From Streptomyces roseochromogenus subsp. oscitans DS 12.976 (lineage in GTDB: Bacteria; Actinomycetota; Actinomycetes; Streptomycetales; Streptomycetaceae), in NCBI RefSeq assembly GCF_000497445.1, contig NZ_CM002285.1, forward strand, positions 5,008,787 to 5,072,786: 64,000 nt of DNA, written 5' to 3'. The notes beneath the pieces were generated by a model. It saw only the letters and a program-made list of their open reading frames with translations, was not told where the DNA came from and ran no database searches. Shown in pieces: positions 8,462 through 17,031 of this stretch; positions within the stretch are counted from its first letter, which is position 1; the number at the start of each line of letters is the position of its first letter. A program made the position numbers and the translations under genes.

Positions 8462-10024
8462 CTACAACCCCTGTGCGTAAGAGAAGAACCTCTGCGGGTC
8501 GTACTGCTGCTTCACCTTGCCCAGGCGGGTCGCCGCTTCCCCGTAATACGCCGCCCGCCAGTTCTTGAGCGTCGGGTCCGTGTAGTTCTGGTACGCAGCG
8601 CCGGAGGCGTAAGGCGCCATCGCCTGGTGGGCCGACGTGAGCCAGGACTGGGCCGAACCGCCGGAGGCCCCCGCTCCCCAGGACGCTATGTACTGGGCCA
8701 GCATCCGGGAGCGGCGGTGGACGAAGGCCGTCGCCGTCGGCGCGACGCGGTTGACCGCACCGCCCAGGGCCGTGAAGGCGATGCTGCCGGCGCCGCCCCG
8801 CACCGAGGTGATCTGGTTCAGCACCGTCTGGATGCCGGCCGCCGACAGCGAGCGGTCGAAGAAGTCCGAGCGAGCCGCGTACGTCTCCCGGCCCAGGCGG
8901 CCCTGCGGGGAGCGGCCGGGCGTGGAGCCGGGCAGGTGGCACTGGGCGTCGGTCGAGAAGGAGGAGCAGCCGGCGTAGATCTCCATCGCCTCCTCGTAGC
9001 CCCGGCGGCGCAGGGTGACGGAGGAGGCGTTGGCGCCGGCCGCGTGGGCCAGGCGGTCCACGGCGTTCTGCAGTTCGCCGTAGGTGCCGAGGGAGAAGCA
9101 GGCCACGGAGATCGAGGGGGTGCCGCCCGGGGAGCAGGAGAGGTGCAGGGAGGACCAGATCTCGTCGGGCTGGCTCGGGCCCCACTCCTGCCAGGCCTTC
9201 AGCACCGCGGCCGCCTTCGCCCACGGCCATGTCATGTACGCCGTCACCGCCTGGGGTGCCGCGTGGGTCTTGAACTGCAGCTCGGTGACCACCCCGAAGT
9301 TGCCGTTGCCCGCGCCGCGCAGCGCCCAGAAGAGGTCGGAGTGATTTTTCGCGTCAGCGGTCACCTGCGTGCCGTCGGCCGTGATCAGCGTCGCCTGGGT
9401 GAGGCTGTCGCAGGTCAGGCCGTAGGCGCGGGACGCGACGCCGTGGCCGCCGCCGAGCACCAGGCCGGAGACGCCGACGCTGGGGCAGGAGCCGGCGGGT
9501 ATGGTCACGCCCTTCGCGGCCAGCGCCCGGTAGACGTCGATCAGCTTGGAGCCGGCGCCGACCACCGCCTGCCCGCCGCTGACGCGTATGCGGTTCAGCC
9601 GGGAGACGTCGAGGATGAGGCGGTTGTCGCCGGAGGAGTAGCCCGCGTAGGAGTGGCCGCCGTTGCGTATGGAGATCCGTATGTTGTGGGCCTGGGCGTA
9701 GGCCAGGGTGGTACGGATGTCGTCGGCGTGCGCCGCGTAGGCCACCGCGGCGGGCTTCAGGCCGTCGAAGCGGGTGTTGTACAGCTGGTGGGCCGTCCTC
9801 CAGGCCGCGTCGCCGGGCCGGACCAGGGTGCCGTCGAGGTCATGGGCGAGGTCCGTCCAGTTCGCGGCGGCGCTCACGCTGGTGGTCTTGAGGGCCGTGA
9901 GGGACGATGAGCCCGTGGCGGCGGACGTCGTGGACCTGCCCGAGCCCGAGCCGCACCCGGTCAGTGCGGTCGTGGCCAGTGCGACCGTGCCCCCCGCGAT
10001 GAACGTACGCCGTTCCATGCCCAT
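8462..10024 (-). CDS. Exported FAD-linked oxidase (BBE-like), Tat signal with lipobox
   Basis: 520 residues. The N-terminus combines a twin-arginine motif (ERRTFIAGG) with a lipobox (LTGC), so it is likely a Tat-exported, lipid-anchored enzyme. An FAD-binding PCMH domain (about residues 85-260) has the His that forms the covalent flavin bond in GGHSYAGYS and a Cys in AGSCPSVG positioned as in bicovalent berberine-bridge-type flavoenzymes. The C-terminal BBE motif is present (YQNYTDPTLKNW to YDPQRFFSY). Such enzymes oxidise alcohols or sugars; the substrate is unknown. It is divergent from pstS. Confidence 0.88.
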   Translation of the reverse strand: MGMERRTFIAGGTVALATTALTGCGSGSGRSTTSAATGSSSLTALKTTSVSAAANWTDLAHDLDGTLVRPGDAAWRTAHQLYNTRFDGLKPAAVAYAAHADDIRTTLAYAQAHNIRISIRNGGHSYAGYSSGDNRLILDVSRLNRIRVSGGQAVVGAGSKLIDVYRALAAKGVTIPAGSCPSVGVSGLVLGGGHGVASRAYGLTCDSLTQATLITADGTQVTADAKNHSDLFWALRGAGNGNFGVVTELQFKTHAAPQAVTAYMTWPWAKAAAVLKAWQEWGPSQPDEIWSSLHLSCSPGGTPSISVACFSLGTYGELQNAVDRLAHAAGANASSVTLRRRGYEEAMEIYAGCSSFSTDAQCHLPGSTPGRSPQGRLGRETYAARSDFFDRSLSAAGIQTVLNQITSVRGGAGSIAFTALGGAVNRVAPTATAFVHRRSRMLAQYIASWGAGASGGSAQSWLTSAHQAMAPYASGAAYQNYTDPTLKNWRAAYYGEAATRLGKVKQQYDPQRFFSYAQGL

Positions 10025-10237
10025 CGTCGTCCCTCACCTCTCCCCAGGCCCCCTTGGCCTTACGGGGGGTGAGATGACGGTGAGAGGCACATTGGTTCGC
10101 ACGGTTCGCAACAGTTCGCACACAGGCAAACGAACGCCGAATACGTGTGCGCTTAACCCTGCCGTTGGCCCTGTCGTCGGAACCTCTATGTGCTCTCCCC
10201 GTAAGCATTCCGTGACCTTACCGGGCCGACGGCAGGG
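10025..10237 (-). promoter_or_regulatory. Upstream region of the FAD oxidase gene with three GTTCGCA repeats
   Basis: GTTCGCA occurs at 10095-10101, 10104-10110 and 10114-10120, spaced 9 and 10 bases. The spacing differs from the 11-base PHO-box phase nearby, so a different regulator is likely. No gene is seen between the oxidase start and the PHO boxes. Confidence 0.45.
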
Positions 10238-10281
10238 GTTCACCCGCCGTTCACTTCCGGCCATCGGCGGCTTCACCTGTT
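10238..10281 (+). promoter_or_regulatory. PHO boxes (PhoP binding site) of pstS
   Basis: Four 11-base units in exact phase: GTTCACCCGCC (10238), GTTCACTTCCG (10249), GCCATCGGCGG (10260, degenerate) and CTTCACCTGTT (10271). This matches the Streptomyces PhoP direct-repeat unit (GTTCACC-like core). A possible -10 (CTAAT) lies just downstream. The leader to pstS is about 120 bases and contains a GCCGCC/GGCGGC hairpin near 10366-10390. Confidence 0.85.
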
Positions 10282-10407
10282 CTGCCTAATTTCGGCCGTG
10301 CACGGTGCGGAGCGCGGCCATTCATGCGCTCGGCCATATGAGCGCTCACAACCCTCGATACTTCGCACGCCGCCGACTGCGGCGGCTCCTGGAAGGAACT
10401 CCCGAAA

Positions 10408-11544
10408 GTGAAGCTTCAGCGCAAGAACCGGCTGCGCGCCCTGTCGCTCGGTGCGATCGCCGTCTCCGGCGCCCTGGCCCTGACGGCGTGCGGCTCCGAC
10501 AACACCGGTGGCGGTTCGAAGGCCTCGGGCAACCCGTCCGGCGCGGCGAACGCCTCCGCGATCAAGTGTGACGGCGCCAAGGGGCAGCTGCTGTCTGACG
10601 GCTCTTCCGCGCAGAAGAACGCGATCGACGCCTGGGTGAAGAACTTCTCCCAGGCCTGTGGCGTGCGGATCAACTACAAGGCCGGCGGTTCCGGCGCCGG
10701 TGTGACCTCGTTCACCCAGGGTCAGATCCCGTGGGCCGGTTCCGACTCCGCGCTGAAGCCCGAGCAGGTCGCCGCCTCCAAGAAGGTCTGCGCCGGCGGC
10801 GGCCAGGGCATCGACCTCCCGATGGTCGGCGGCCCGATCGCCCTCGGTTACAACCTGAACGGCGTGGACAACCTGGTCCTGGACGCCCCCACCATCGCCC
10901 AGATCTTCGACGGCAAGATCAAGAACTGGAACGACCCGGCGATCGCGAAGCTGAACCCGAAGGCGAAGCTTCCCGACCTGAAGATCCAGGCCTTCCACCG
11001 CTCGGACGACTCCGGCACCACGGACAACTTCACCAAGTACCTGAAGGCCGCCACCCCGGAGAACTGGAAGTACTCGGGTGGCAAGACCTGGCAGGCGAGC
11101 GGTGGCCAGTCCGCCGCCCAGTCCTCCGGTGTGGCCCAGCAGGTCAAGCAGACCAACGGCGCCATCGGCTACTTCGAGCTGTCCTACGTCGGTGACGGCA
11201 TCAAGGCCGCGAGCATCAACACCGGTGCCGCCCAGCCGGTCGCCCCCAGCACCGACAGCGCCACCAAGGCCATCGCCGACGCCAAGATCGTGGGCACCGG
11301 CAAGGACCTGTCGCTGAAGCTGAACTACACCACCAAGGCCGAGGGTGCCTACCCGATCACCCTGGTGACCTACGAGATCGTCTGCGACAAGGGCAACAAG
11401 GCCGACACCCTGCCCACCGTCAAGTCCTTCCTCAACTACATCGCCTCCGAGGACGGCCAGAAGATCCTGAGCGGCATCAGCTACGCGCCGATGCCCGAAG
11501 AGATCATCAGCAAGGTCCGCACCACCATCGCGGGCCTGAGCTGA
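10408..11544 (+). CDS. pstS: Phosphate ABC transporter substrate-binding lipoprotein PstS
   Basis: 378 residues. Signal peptide with lipobox LTAC (Cys28) anchors it to the outer face of the membrane. Phosphate-binding elements typical of PstS are visible: AGGSGAGVTSFTQG, SDSALKP, and RSDDSGTTDNFTKYL. It delivers phosphate to PstC/PstA. GTG start behind GGAAGGAA. First gene of pstSCAB, under four PHO-box units, so expected to be strongly induced by PhoR-PhoP in phosphate starvation. A strong hairpin after the stop codon probably stabilises or separates the pstS message from the rest of the operon. PstS is also abundant extracellularly in Streptomyces. Confidence 0.97.
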   Translation: MKLQRKNRLRALSLGAIAVSGALALTACGSDNTGGGSKASGNPSGAANASAIKCDGAKGQLLSDGSSAQKNAIDAWVKNFSQACGVRINYKAGGSGAGVTSFTQGQIPWAGSDSALKPEQVAASKKVCAGGGQGIDLPMVGGPIALGYNLNGVDNLVLDAPTIAQIFDGKIKNWNDPAIAKLNPKAKLPDLKIQAFHRSDDSGTTDNFTKYLKAATPENWKYSGGKTWQASGGQSAAQSSGVAQQVKQTNGAIGYFELSYVGDGIKAASINTGAAQPVAPSTDSATKAIADAKIVGTGKDLSLKLNYTTKAEGAYPITLVTYEIVCDKGNKADTLPTVKSFLNYIASEDGQKILSGISYAPMPEEIISKVRTTIAGLS

Positions 11545-11556
11545 CCTGATCCGAGA

Positions 11557-11599
11557 GTGCGGCCCGGTTCCCACGGCCTCCCCGCGGGCCGGGCCGCAC
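11557..11599 (+). terminator. Strong hairpin between pstS and pstC
   Basis: Perfect 11-bp arms GTGCGGCCCGG and CCGGGCCGCAC with a 21-base loop, no U-tract. Probably a partial terminator or RNA-processing/stability structure giving more pstS than pstCAB message. Confidence 0.7.
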
Positions 11600-11669
11600 C
11601 GTCCGGTGCACCGCCGCCACGAGCCGCCCACCCCACCGGGTGAGAGGCTCCGCAGACCGGAGAACCCTG

Positions 11670-12677
11670 ATGGACATATCGACCAAAACAACTGACGCAT
11701 CTCCCCCCACCCCCCAGCCCGCCGCCGTCGGGAAGCACGGTGCCGCGCACACCAAGACCCGCCCCGGCGACCGTGTCTTCCTGGGCCTTTCCCGAGGCTC
11801 GGGCATCTTGCTGTTGGTGATCATGGCCGCGATCGCGGTCTTCCTCACCTACCGTGCGTCCCTCGCGATCAGCAAGGACCACGGGAACTTCCTGACCACG
11901 TTCGAGTGGAACACCAACCTCATCCCGCCGACCTTCGGCATCGCCGTCCTGGCCTTCGGCACGGTGGTCTCCTCGATCATCGCCATGGTCCTGGCCGTGC
12001 CGGTCGCCGTCGCGATCGCGCTGTTCCTCACCCACTACGCCCCGCGCAGGCTGAGCGGTCCCGTCGCGTACGTGATCGACCTGCTCGCCGCAGTGCCGTC
12101 CATCGTCTACGGCCTGTGGGGCGCCCTGGTGCTCGTACCGCACATGAACGGCCTGTTCGGCTGGCTGAACGACTACCTCGGCTGGACCGGCATCTTCTCC
12201 TGGGACGGCGGCGCGCCCCGCTCGATGCTGACCGTCGGCATCCTGCTCGCGATCATGATCCTGCCGATCATCACCAACGTGAGCCGCGAGGTCTTCCGCC
12301 AGGTCCCGCAGATGCACGAGGAGGCCGCCCTCGCCCTCGGCGCCACGCGCTGGGAGGTGATCCGCATGGCCGTACTGCCCTTCGGCCGCTCCGGCGTGAT
12401 CTCCGCCTCCATGCTCGGCCTCGGCCGCGCCCTCGGCGAGACGATGGCCGTCGCCACCGTGCTCTCCCCGGACTTCGACATCCACGCCAGCCTGCTCAAC
12501 CCGGGCGGCGGCACCTTCGCCCAGAACATCGCCAGCAAGTTCGGTGAGGCGACGCAGGACGGCCGTGACGCGCTCATCGCCTCCGGCCTCATCCTGTTCG
12601 TGATCACCCTGCTGGTCAACGGCGCGGCCCGCGCGATCATCGCCCGCCGCAAGGAGTACTCGGGGGCCAACGCATGA
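11670..12677 (+). CDS. pstC: Phosphate ABC transporter permease PstC
   Basis: 335 residues; ATG at 11670 with GGAG seven bases upstream (an upstream in-frame start at 11640 lacks a good site). Six predicted membrane helices and the EAA loop (EEAALALGATRWEVIRMAVLPF) that contacts PstB. The N-terminal 45 residues are cytoplasmic and Thr/Pro-rich. Forms the membrane channel with PstA. Its stop overlaps the pstA start by four bases, so the two are translationally coupled. Confidence 0.96.
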   Translation: MDISTKTTDASPPTPQPAAVGKHGAAHTKTRPGDRVFLGLSRGSGILLLVIMAAIAVFLTYRASLAISKDHGNFLTTFEWNTNLIPPTFGIAVLAFGTVVSSIIAMVLAVPVAVAIALFLTHYAPRRLSGPVAYVIDLLAAVPSIVYGLWGALVLVPHMNGLFGWLNDYLGWTGIFSWDGGAPRSMLTVGILLAIMILPIITNVSREVFRQVPQMHEEAALALGATRWEVIRMAVLPFGRSGVISASMLGLGRALGETMAVATVLSPDFDIHASLLNPGGGTFAQNIASKFGEATQDGRDALIASGLILFVITLLVNGAARAIIARRKEYSGANA

Positions 12678-13735
12678 GCACCGCAGCCGTCACCGGCAAG
12701 CGTCCCAGCACGCTGCGCAGCGCCAGCCTGCCGAAGTGGTCGCCCTGGGCGATCGCCGCCGGCTCCCTCGTGGTCGCCGTGGGCATCGGTATGGGCGCCG
12801 GCCTCAGCAGCAAGATCGAGTGGGGCCTGATCGCCGTGCTGCTCTTCGTCTTCGGAACCTTCGCCGTCGCGGCGAAGGTCGAGGGCAAGCGGCAGGCCAA
12901 GGACCGCGTCGTCACCGCCCTGGTCTGGGTGGCCTTCCTGCTCGCGCTGATCCCGCTGGTGTCGCTGATCTGGACCACCGTCAAGCGCGGTGTGAAGGTC
13001 CTCGACCCCTACTTCCTCACCCACTCGATGGGCATCGTCGCCGACTCCGAGCCGGGCGGCGGCATCTATCACGCGATCATCGGCAGCCTGGAGCAGGTCG
13101 GCCTCGCCACCCTGATCGGCGCCCCGATCGGCGTGCTCACCGCCATCTACCTGGTGGAGTACGGCCGTGGCGGCCTCGCCCGCGCGGTCACCTTCTTCGT
13201 CGACGTGATGACCGGTATCCCCTCCATCGTGGCGGGTCTGTTCATCCTCAGCCTCATGCTGATGTCCGACATGCAGCCCTTCGGCTTCGCCGGCTCGCTG
13301 GCCCTGGCCATCCTGATGATGCCGGTCGTCGTCCGCTCCACGGAGGAGATGCTCAAGCTCGTCCCGAACGAACTGCGTGAGGCGTCCCTGGCGCTCGGCG
13401 TGCCCAAGTGGCGCACCATCCTGAAGGTGGTCCTGCCGACCTCCATCGGCGGCATCACCACGGGCATCATGCTGGCGATCGCCCGTATCGCGGGCGAGAC
13501 GGCTCCGATCCTGCTGCTGGTGTGGGGCAACAGCTTCATCAACAACAACCCGTTCTCGGGTGCCCAGCAGGCGCTGCCGCTGTACATCTACCAGCAGTAC
13601 GCGAACAGCTCGGGCTCTACGGCGGCCTACGACCGTGCCTGGGCGGCGTCTCTCACGCTGATCGCCTTCGTGATGATCCTCAACCTGGTGGCTCGCGGCA
13701 TCGCCCGCTGGAAGGCCCCGAAGACCGGTCGCTAA
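12674..13735 (+). CDS. pstA: Phosphate ABC transporter permease PstA
   Basis: 353 residues, starting within the pstC stop (ATGA overlap). About six to eight membrane helices; EAA loop REASLALGVPKWRTILKVVLP. The longer N-terminus with two extra hydrophobic segments (residues about 25-70) is usual for actinobacterial PstA. Works with PstC as the phosphate channel. Followed by a 76-base gap to pstB. Confidence 0.96.
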   Translation: MSTAAVTGKRPSTLRSASLPKWSPWAIAAGSLVVAVGIGMGAGLSSKIEWGLIAVLLFVFGTFAVAAKVEGKRQAKDRVVTALVWVAFLLALIPLVSLIWTTVKRGVKVLDPYFLTHSMGIVADSEPGGGIYHAIIGSLEQVGLATLIGAPIGVLTAIYLVEYGRGGLARAVTFFVDVMTGIPSIVAGLFILSLMLMSDMQPFGFAGSLALAILMMPVVVRSTEEMLKLVPNELREASLALGVPKWRTILKVVLPTSIGGITTGIMLAIARIAGETAPILLLVWGNSFINNNPFSGAQQALPLYIYQQYANSSGSTAAYDRAWAASLTLIAFVMILNLVARGIARWKAPKTGR

Positions 13736-13811
13736 GGCGACAATTTCCGGCTCCGCCGGGCGGGGCCCCCTCAGCGACCGAGCTTGAATTTCTGGAAGTG
13801 AAGTAGACGAC

Positions 13812-14588
13812 ATGGCCAAGCGAATCGACGTAAGCGGACTGACCGCCTACTACGGCTCCCACAAGGCGATAGAAGACATCTCGATGACCGTCGAGCCGCG
13901 TTCGGTGACGGCGTTCATCGGCCCTTCCGGCTGCGGCAAGTCGACGTTCCTGCGCACGCTGAACCGGATGCACGAGGTCACCTCCGGTGGCCGCGTCGAG
14001 GGCAAGGTGCTGCTGGACGACGAGGACCTGTACGGCCCGGGCGTCGACCCGGTGTCCGTCCGCCGCGAGGTCGGCATGGTGTTCCAGCGCCCGAACCCCT
14101 TCCCCACGATGTCGATCTTCGACAACGTGGCGGCGGGTCTGCGCCTGAACGGCGACTACAAGAAGAGCCAGCTGAACGAGATCGTCGAGAAGTCGCTCAA
14201 GGGCGCGAACCTCTGGAACGAGGTCAAGGACCGCCTGAACAAGCCGGGCTCCGGCCTCTCGGGCGGCCAGCAGCAGCGCCTCTGCATCGCGCGGGCGATA
14301 GCGGTCGAGCCGAAGGTCCTCCTCATGGACGAGCCCTGCTCGGCCCTGGACCCGATCTCCACGCTCGCCATCGAGGACCTGATCGGCGAGCTGAAGGAGC
14401 GCTTCACGATCGTCATCGTGACGCACAACATGCAGCAGGCTGCGCGCGTCTCGGACCGTACGGCGTTCTTCAACCTGTCGGCGGTCGGCCAGCCGGGCCG
14501 CCTGATCGAGATCGACGACACCGAGCGCATCTTCTCCAACCCGTCGGTCCAGGCCACGGAGGACTACATCTCCGGCCGCTTCGGCTGA
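13812..14588 (+). CDS. pstB: Phosphate ABC transporter ATP-binding protein PstB
   Basis: 258 residues, the usual PstB length. Walker [11 protein letters not shown]-loop region [11 protein letters not shown], signature LSGGQQQRL, Walker [14 protein letters not shown] and switch His in VTHNM. Cytoplasmic ATPase that drives phosphate import through PstCA. Last gene of the operon; two consecutive hairpins follow. There is no phoU directly downstream, as is normal in Streptomyces. Confidence 0.97.
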   Translation: MAKRIDVSGLTAYYGSHKAIEDISMTVEPRSVTAFIGPSGCGKSTFLRTLNRMHEVTSGGRVEGKVLLDDEDLYGPGVDPVSVRREVGMVFQRPNPFPTMSIFDNVAAGLRLNGDYKKSQLNEIVEKSLKGANLWNEVKDRLNKPGSGLSGGQQQRLCIARAIAVEPKVLLMDEPCSALDPISTLAIEDLIGELKERFTIVIVTHNMQQAARVSDRTAFFNLSAVGQPGRLIEIDDTERIFSNPSVQATEDYISGRFG

Positions 14589-14633
14589 CGGACGCCGCCG
14601 CTTCGGCTGAGCCGACGCCGGTGTCATAGAACC

Positions 14634-14706
14634 CCTCGCGGTGCTGCATGGCGGTGCCACCGCGAGGACGCAAGAGGGCCCGCCCCTGGCTCCCGGGGGC
14701 GGGCCC
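14634..14706. terminator. Double hairpin terminator after pstB
   Basis: First hairpin: CCTCGCGGTG (14634-14643) and CACCGCGAGG (14658-14667). Second: GGGCCCGCCCC (14676-14686) and GGGGCGGGCCC (14696-14706), followed by ATTGCATT. Both stems are perfect. The second can serve the convergent PIN toxin gene too. Confidence 0.85.
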
Positions 14707-14738
14707 ATTGCATTCGGCTTCAGCAGCGGTTCCGGCCC

Positions 14739-15119
14739 TTACGGATTGAGGTCCAGCACGCGGACCGGCTCGCCGATCCACCGGTCCGGGGTGGTGGTGG
14801 CGACGATCGCTCCGTCGGGGCGGTCCGGGGTGGGCTGAGCGGCGTACTGGCACTGTGCCGCCGACCACGTGTTCTGCCGGGCTACGGCCAGTGCGGCGGG
14901 CAGGTCCAGGTCCAGGACGGTGATGGCGGGCAGGGCGGCGAGATGCTCCGCCGTACCGGGACGGGCCCGGTCTGCTTCGACCAGTGCGCACGCCGGGGCG
15001 TACAGATACCAGCCGGCTTCCACGTGGGCGCGGTGGATCAACCGGGACGCAAGGGCATTGCCACGGTCGGCTGCGGCCATGGCGGTGTCGTCCAGAACGA
15101 TGTGCAGCGCGTCACTCAC
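14739..15119 (-). CDS. PIN-domain toxin-like protein (VapC-like)
   Basis: 126 residues from a GTG that overlaps the stop of the preceding small gene (GTGA). The fold-defining acidic residues of PIN nucleases appear in order: Asp in IVLDDTAM, Glu in ACALVEADR, Asp in RPDGAIVAT. If active, it would be a Mg-dependent RNase neutralised by the upstream RHH-type protein. Weaknesses: similarity is judged by motif only, and the first motif reads LDDTAM rather than the usual DxSA. Gene order antitoxin then toxin and overlap fit a type II system. Confidence 0.65.
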   Translation of the reverse strand: MSDALHIVLDDTAMAAADRGNALASRLIHRAHVEAGWYLYAPACALVEADRARPGTAEHLAALPAITVLDLDLPAALAVARQNTWSAAQCQYAAQPTPDRPDGAIVATTTPDRWIGEPVRVLDLNP

Positions 15120-15373
15120 CGGGCCGCCGCCTGGGCCAGCCGACGGTCCAGCTCGCTGTCGAGGTCCCGTTCCTCCGCAGGACTGGGCGCGTAGCCGGTC
15201 CACTCCTTCAAGGCGGCACGGGCCTGCTCGGCCCGCTCGGCACGCTCAGCGGGGGTGAGCAGGGTTTCGGCGAGCCGGGCCAGGTAGGCGCGCAGCGACA
15301 TCCCTTCGGCTGCCGCTATGGCGGCGAGCCGGTCCCGGGCTTCCTCGGGGATACGGACGTTGGCATCGGCCAT
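15116..15373 (-). CDS. Ribbon-helix-helix antitoxin-like protein
   Basis: 85 residues. The N-terminal segment (ANVRIPEEARDRLAAIA, then MSLRAYLARLA) has the strand-helix-helix pattern of Arc/MetJ-type antitoxins; the C-terminal half is charged and probably wraps the toxin. ATG at 15373 is chosen because AGGAG lies seven bases upstream; ATG at 15376 is the alternative. It overlaps the PIN gene by four bases. A perfect 24-bp palindrome just upstream is the expected autoregulatory operator. Confidence 0.7.
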   Translation of the reverse strand: MADANVRIPEEARDRLAAIAAAEGMSLRAYLARLAETLLTPAERAERAEQARAALKEWTGYAPSPAEERDLDSELDRRLAQAAAR

Positions 15374-15397
15374 CATCGGACTCCTCTGCGCGGCCGT

Positions 15398-15421
15398 GGG
15401 TACGGGTACGTACCCGTACCC
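15398..15421. promoter_or_regulatory. Perfect 24-bp palindrome, operator of the toxin-antitoxin pair
   Basis: GGGTACGGGTAC followed directly by its reverse complement GTACCCGTACCC, 22 bases upstream of the antitoxin start. Each arm contains two GGGTAC-type hexamers, suited to two antitoxin dimers. Confidence 0.75.
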
Positions 15422-15471
15422 TACGGGTGAGGTGGCGCACGCCAATTCCCCGGAGGCGGGTGGGGGTCCTG

Positions 15472-15942
15472 TCAGGCGTCGGCCGTCCGTCCGGCCCGCC
15501 GCCCGCCCACCTCGAACCACAGCAGCTTCCCGGCGCCCCGGTCCAGCGGGCTGTCCCCGAGGGGTAGGCCGCCCCATGAGTCGGCGTACTCATGTACGAG
15601 GTGCAGTCCGCGCCCCTGCTCGGCTTCTGCCGGGGCAAGCGGGACGTGGTCCCAGGGTGGCTTGCCGAAAGGAGCGGGGATGCGGGGATGACTGTCCCAG
15701 ACCCCGACCCGCAACCGGCCGTCGGACAGGGCGGTCAGTCGCAGGGAAGCAGGGCCCTTCGTGTGCCGACATGCGTTGGTGACCAGCTCGGACGTCAACA
15801 GCTCGACGTCATCAACGATTTCATGTCTGTCGTGACTGCTCAGCACCGCCCGTACGGTCATACGTGCGACGCGTGCCGCGCGGGGGTCGTGGGGCAGGCG
15901 AAGGGCGTACACCCAGGTGTCGGGCAGGGATACGGTGCCCAT
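15472..15942 (-). CDS. Anti-sigma-type ATPase (RsbW/SpoIIAB-like HATPase)
   Basis: 156 residues. GHKL ATPase motifs: N-box ELVTNACRHT, G1 region VWDSHPR, G2 EQGRGLHLV. Soluble, single domain, typical length. In Streptomyces many such proteins sit beside XRE-DUF5753/DUF397 genes rather than beside sigma factors; here it is divergent from such a pair, sharing a 224-base control region with a perfect palindrome. It could bind a sigma factor or one of its neighbours; no sigma factor or anti-anti-sigma gene is nearby. Confidence 0.85.
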   Translation of the reverse strand: MGTVSLPDTWVYALRLPHDPRAARVARMTVRAVLSSHDRHEIVDDVELLTSELVTNACRHTKGPASLRLTALSDGRLRVGVWDSHPRIPAPFGKPPWDHVPLAPAEAEQGRGLHLVHEYADSWGGLPLGDSPLDRGAGKLLWFEVGGRRAGRTADA

Positions 15943-16053
15943 GGAAACCTCCGACGAGAGAAAGGACTTCGGGCTCGCTCAACACTCCGCCCGGCGGTGG
16001 CTCTGCCTGGGAGGTGCGCTTCCGGCTTATGGGTGAAGGGAGTTGGGCGGTAC

Positions 16054-16090
16054 GTGATTACCGTAGAGCAGATGGTTAGATGCATCTAAC
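16054..16090. promoter_or_regulatory. Control region of the first Scr1-type locus: GTGATTACCGT motif and 16-bp palindrome
   Basis: GTGATTACCGT at 16054-16064 is shared exactly with the third XRE locus (37732-37742). It is followed by the perfect palindrome GTTAGATG/CATCTAAC at 16075-16090, 77 bases before the XRE start, in the divergent gap with the ATPase gene. A likely operator for the XRE protein. Confidence 0.65.
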
Positions 16091-16166
16091 GGAATACGTG
16101 AGATGAGTCCACTCTTCACTCGTGTGAGGGAGCGTTGCGCCGCGTCGCGGCCAGGAAGGAGACACT

Positions 16167-17021
16167 GTGCCGCCCACCAACAGCCCTACGCTCCGGCAGC
16201 GACGGCTGGGCGCAGAGTTGCGCAAACTTCGTGAGCGGGCAGGGCTCACCGCCACCGGCGCGGCCGAACTGCTGGGCGTCAACCAGGCGCGCGTCAGCAT
16301 GATTGAGACCGGCCGCACGCCCATCAGCGCCGATCGGGTGCGCTCCATGGCGCACGTCTACGACTGCGCAGACGGAGAGCTGATCGACGCCCTCGCCACG
16401 ATGACGGGAAGACGCGTCCGCGGTTGGTGGGAGGAATACCGCGAGCACGTGCCGATCGCTCTGGTCGATCTCGCCGAGCTGGAGCATCACGCCTCCGCAC
16501 TGCGGGTGGCCCTCATGATGCATATCCCGGCATTGCTCCAGACGGCCGACCACGCCCGTGCTGTCTTCCAGTCAGCGGCTCCGCCGATGCGCCAGTACGA
16601 GATCGAACACCGCCTTACGCACCGGTTGAAGCGGCAGGGCGTTCTGCACCGGACGGATCCGCCCCCGTACACGGCGATCATCCATGAAGCTGCACTCCGC
16701 ATGAACTTCGGCGGCTCCGCCGTAGCGCGTGGCCAGCTCAAGCACCTGCGCGAAATGAGTGAACTGCCGCACATCACCGTGCGCGTGATCGCTTTCGGCG
16801 CGGATCAGTTCCCGACCACTGGCCAGCCCGTCGACTACGTCGAGGGCCCTGTCCCGCAGCTCGACACCGTCCAGTTGGACTCGCACCACGGCGCCTGCGA
16901 ATTCATCGATGCCGAGGCCCAGTTGAACAAGTACCGGGCGGTGCTGAACCGCATGGAGGCCTGCGCACTCAAGCCCGCTGAGACGCGCGACTTCATCCAC
17001 ACCCGCATCCAGGACCTATGA
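16167..17021 (+). CDS. XRE-DUF5753 regulator (Scr1/WhiJ-like), copy 1
   Basis: 284 residues, GTG start. N-terminal helix-turn-helix (AELLGVNQARVSMIETGRTP, residues about 30-50), then the DUF5753 domain marked by IPALLQTADHARAV, HRLKRQGVLHR and a C-terminal FGADQFPTTGQPVDYVE region. Proteins of this family (WhiJ, and Scr1 of the Scr1/Scr2 pair in S. coelicolor) control differentiation or antibiotic output and work with a small DUF397 partner, which follows ten bases downstream here. Divergent ATPase gene and palindrome complete the unit. DUF5753 ligand unknown. Confidence 0.9.
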   Translation: MPPTNSPTLRQRRLGAELRKLRERAGLTATGAAELLGVNQARVSMIETGRTPISADRVRSMAHVYDCADGELIDALATMTGRRVRGWWEEYREHVPIALVDLAELEHHASALRVALMMHIPALLQTADHARAVFQSAAPPMRQYEIEHRLTHRLKRQGVLHRTDPPPYTAIIHEAALRMNFGGSAVARGQLKHLREMSELPHITVRVIAFGADQFPTTGQPVDYVEGPVPQLDTVQLDSHHGACEFIDAEAQLNKYRAVLNRMEACALKPAETRDFIHTRIQDL

Positions 17022-17031
17022 AGGAGTAACG

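Noticed and set aside
12173..13819. 548-codon reverse frame opposite pstC and pstA
   Set aside because: Charged low-complexity translation; permease genes on the other strand are certain.
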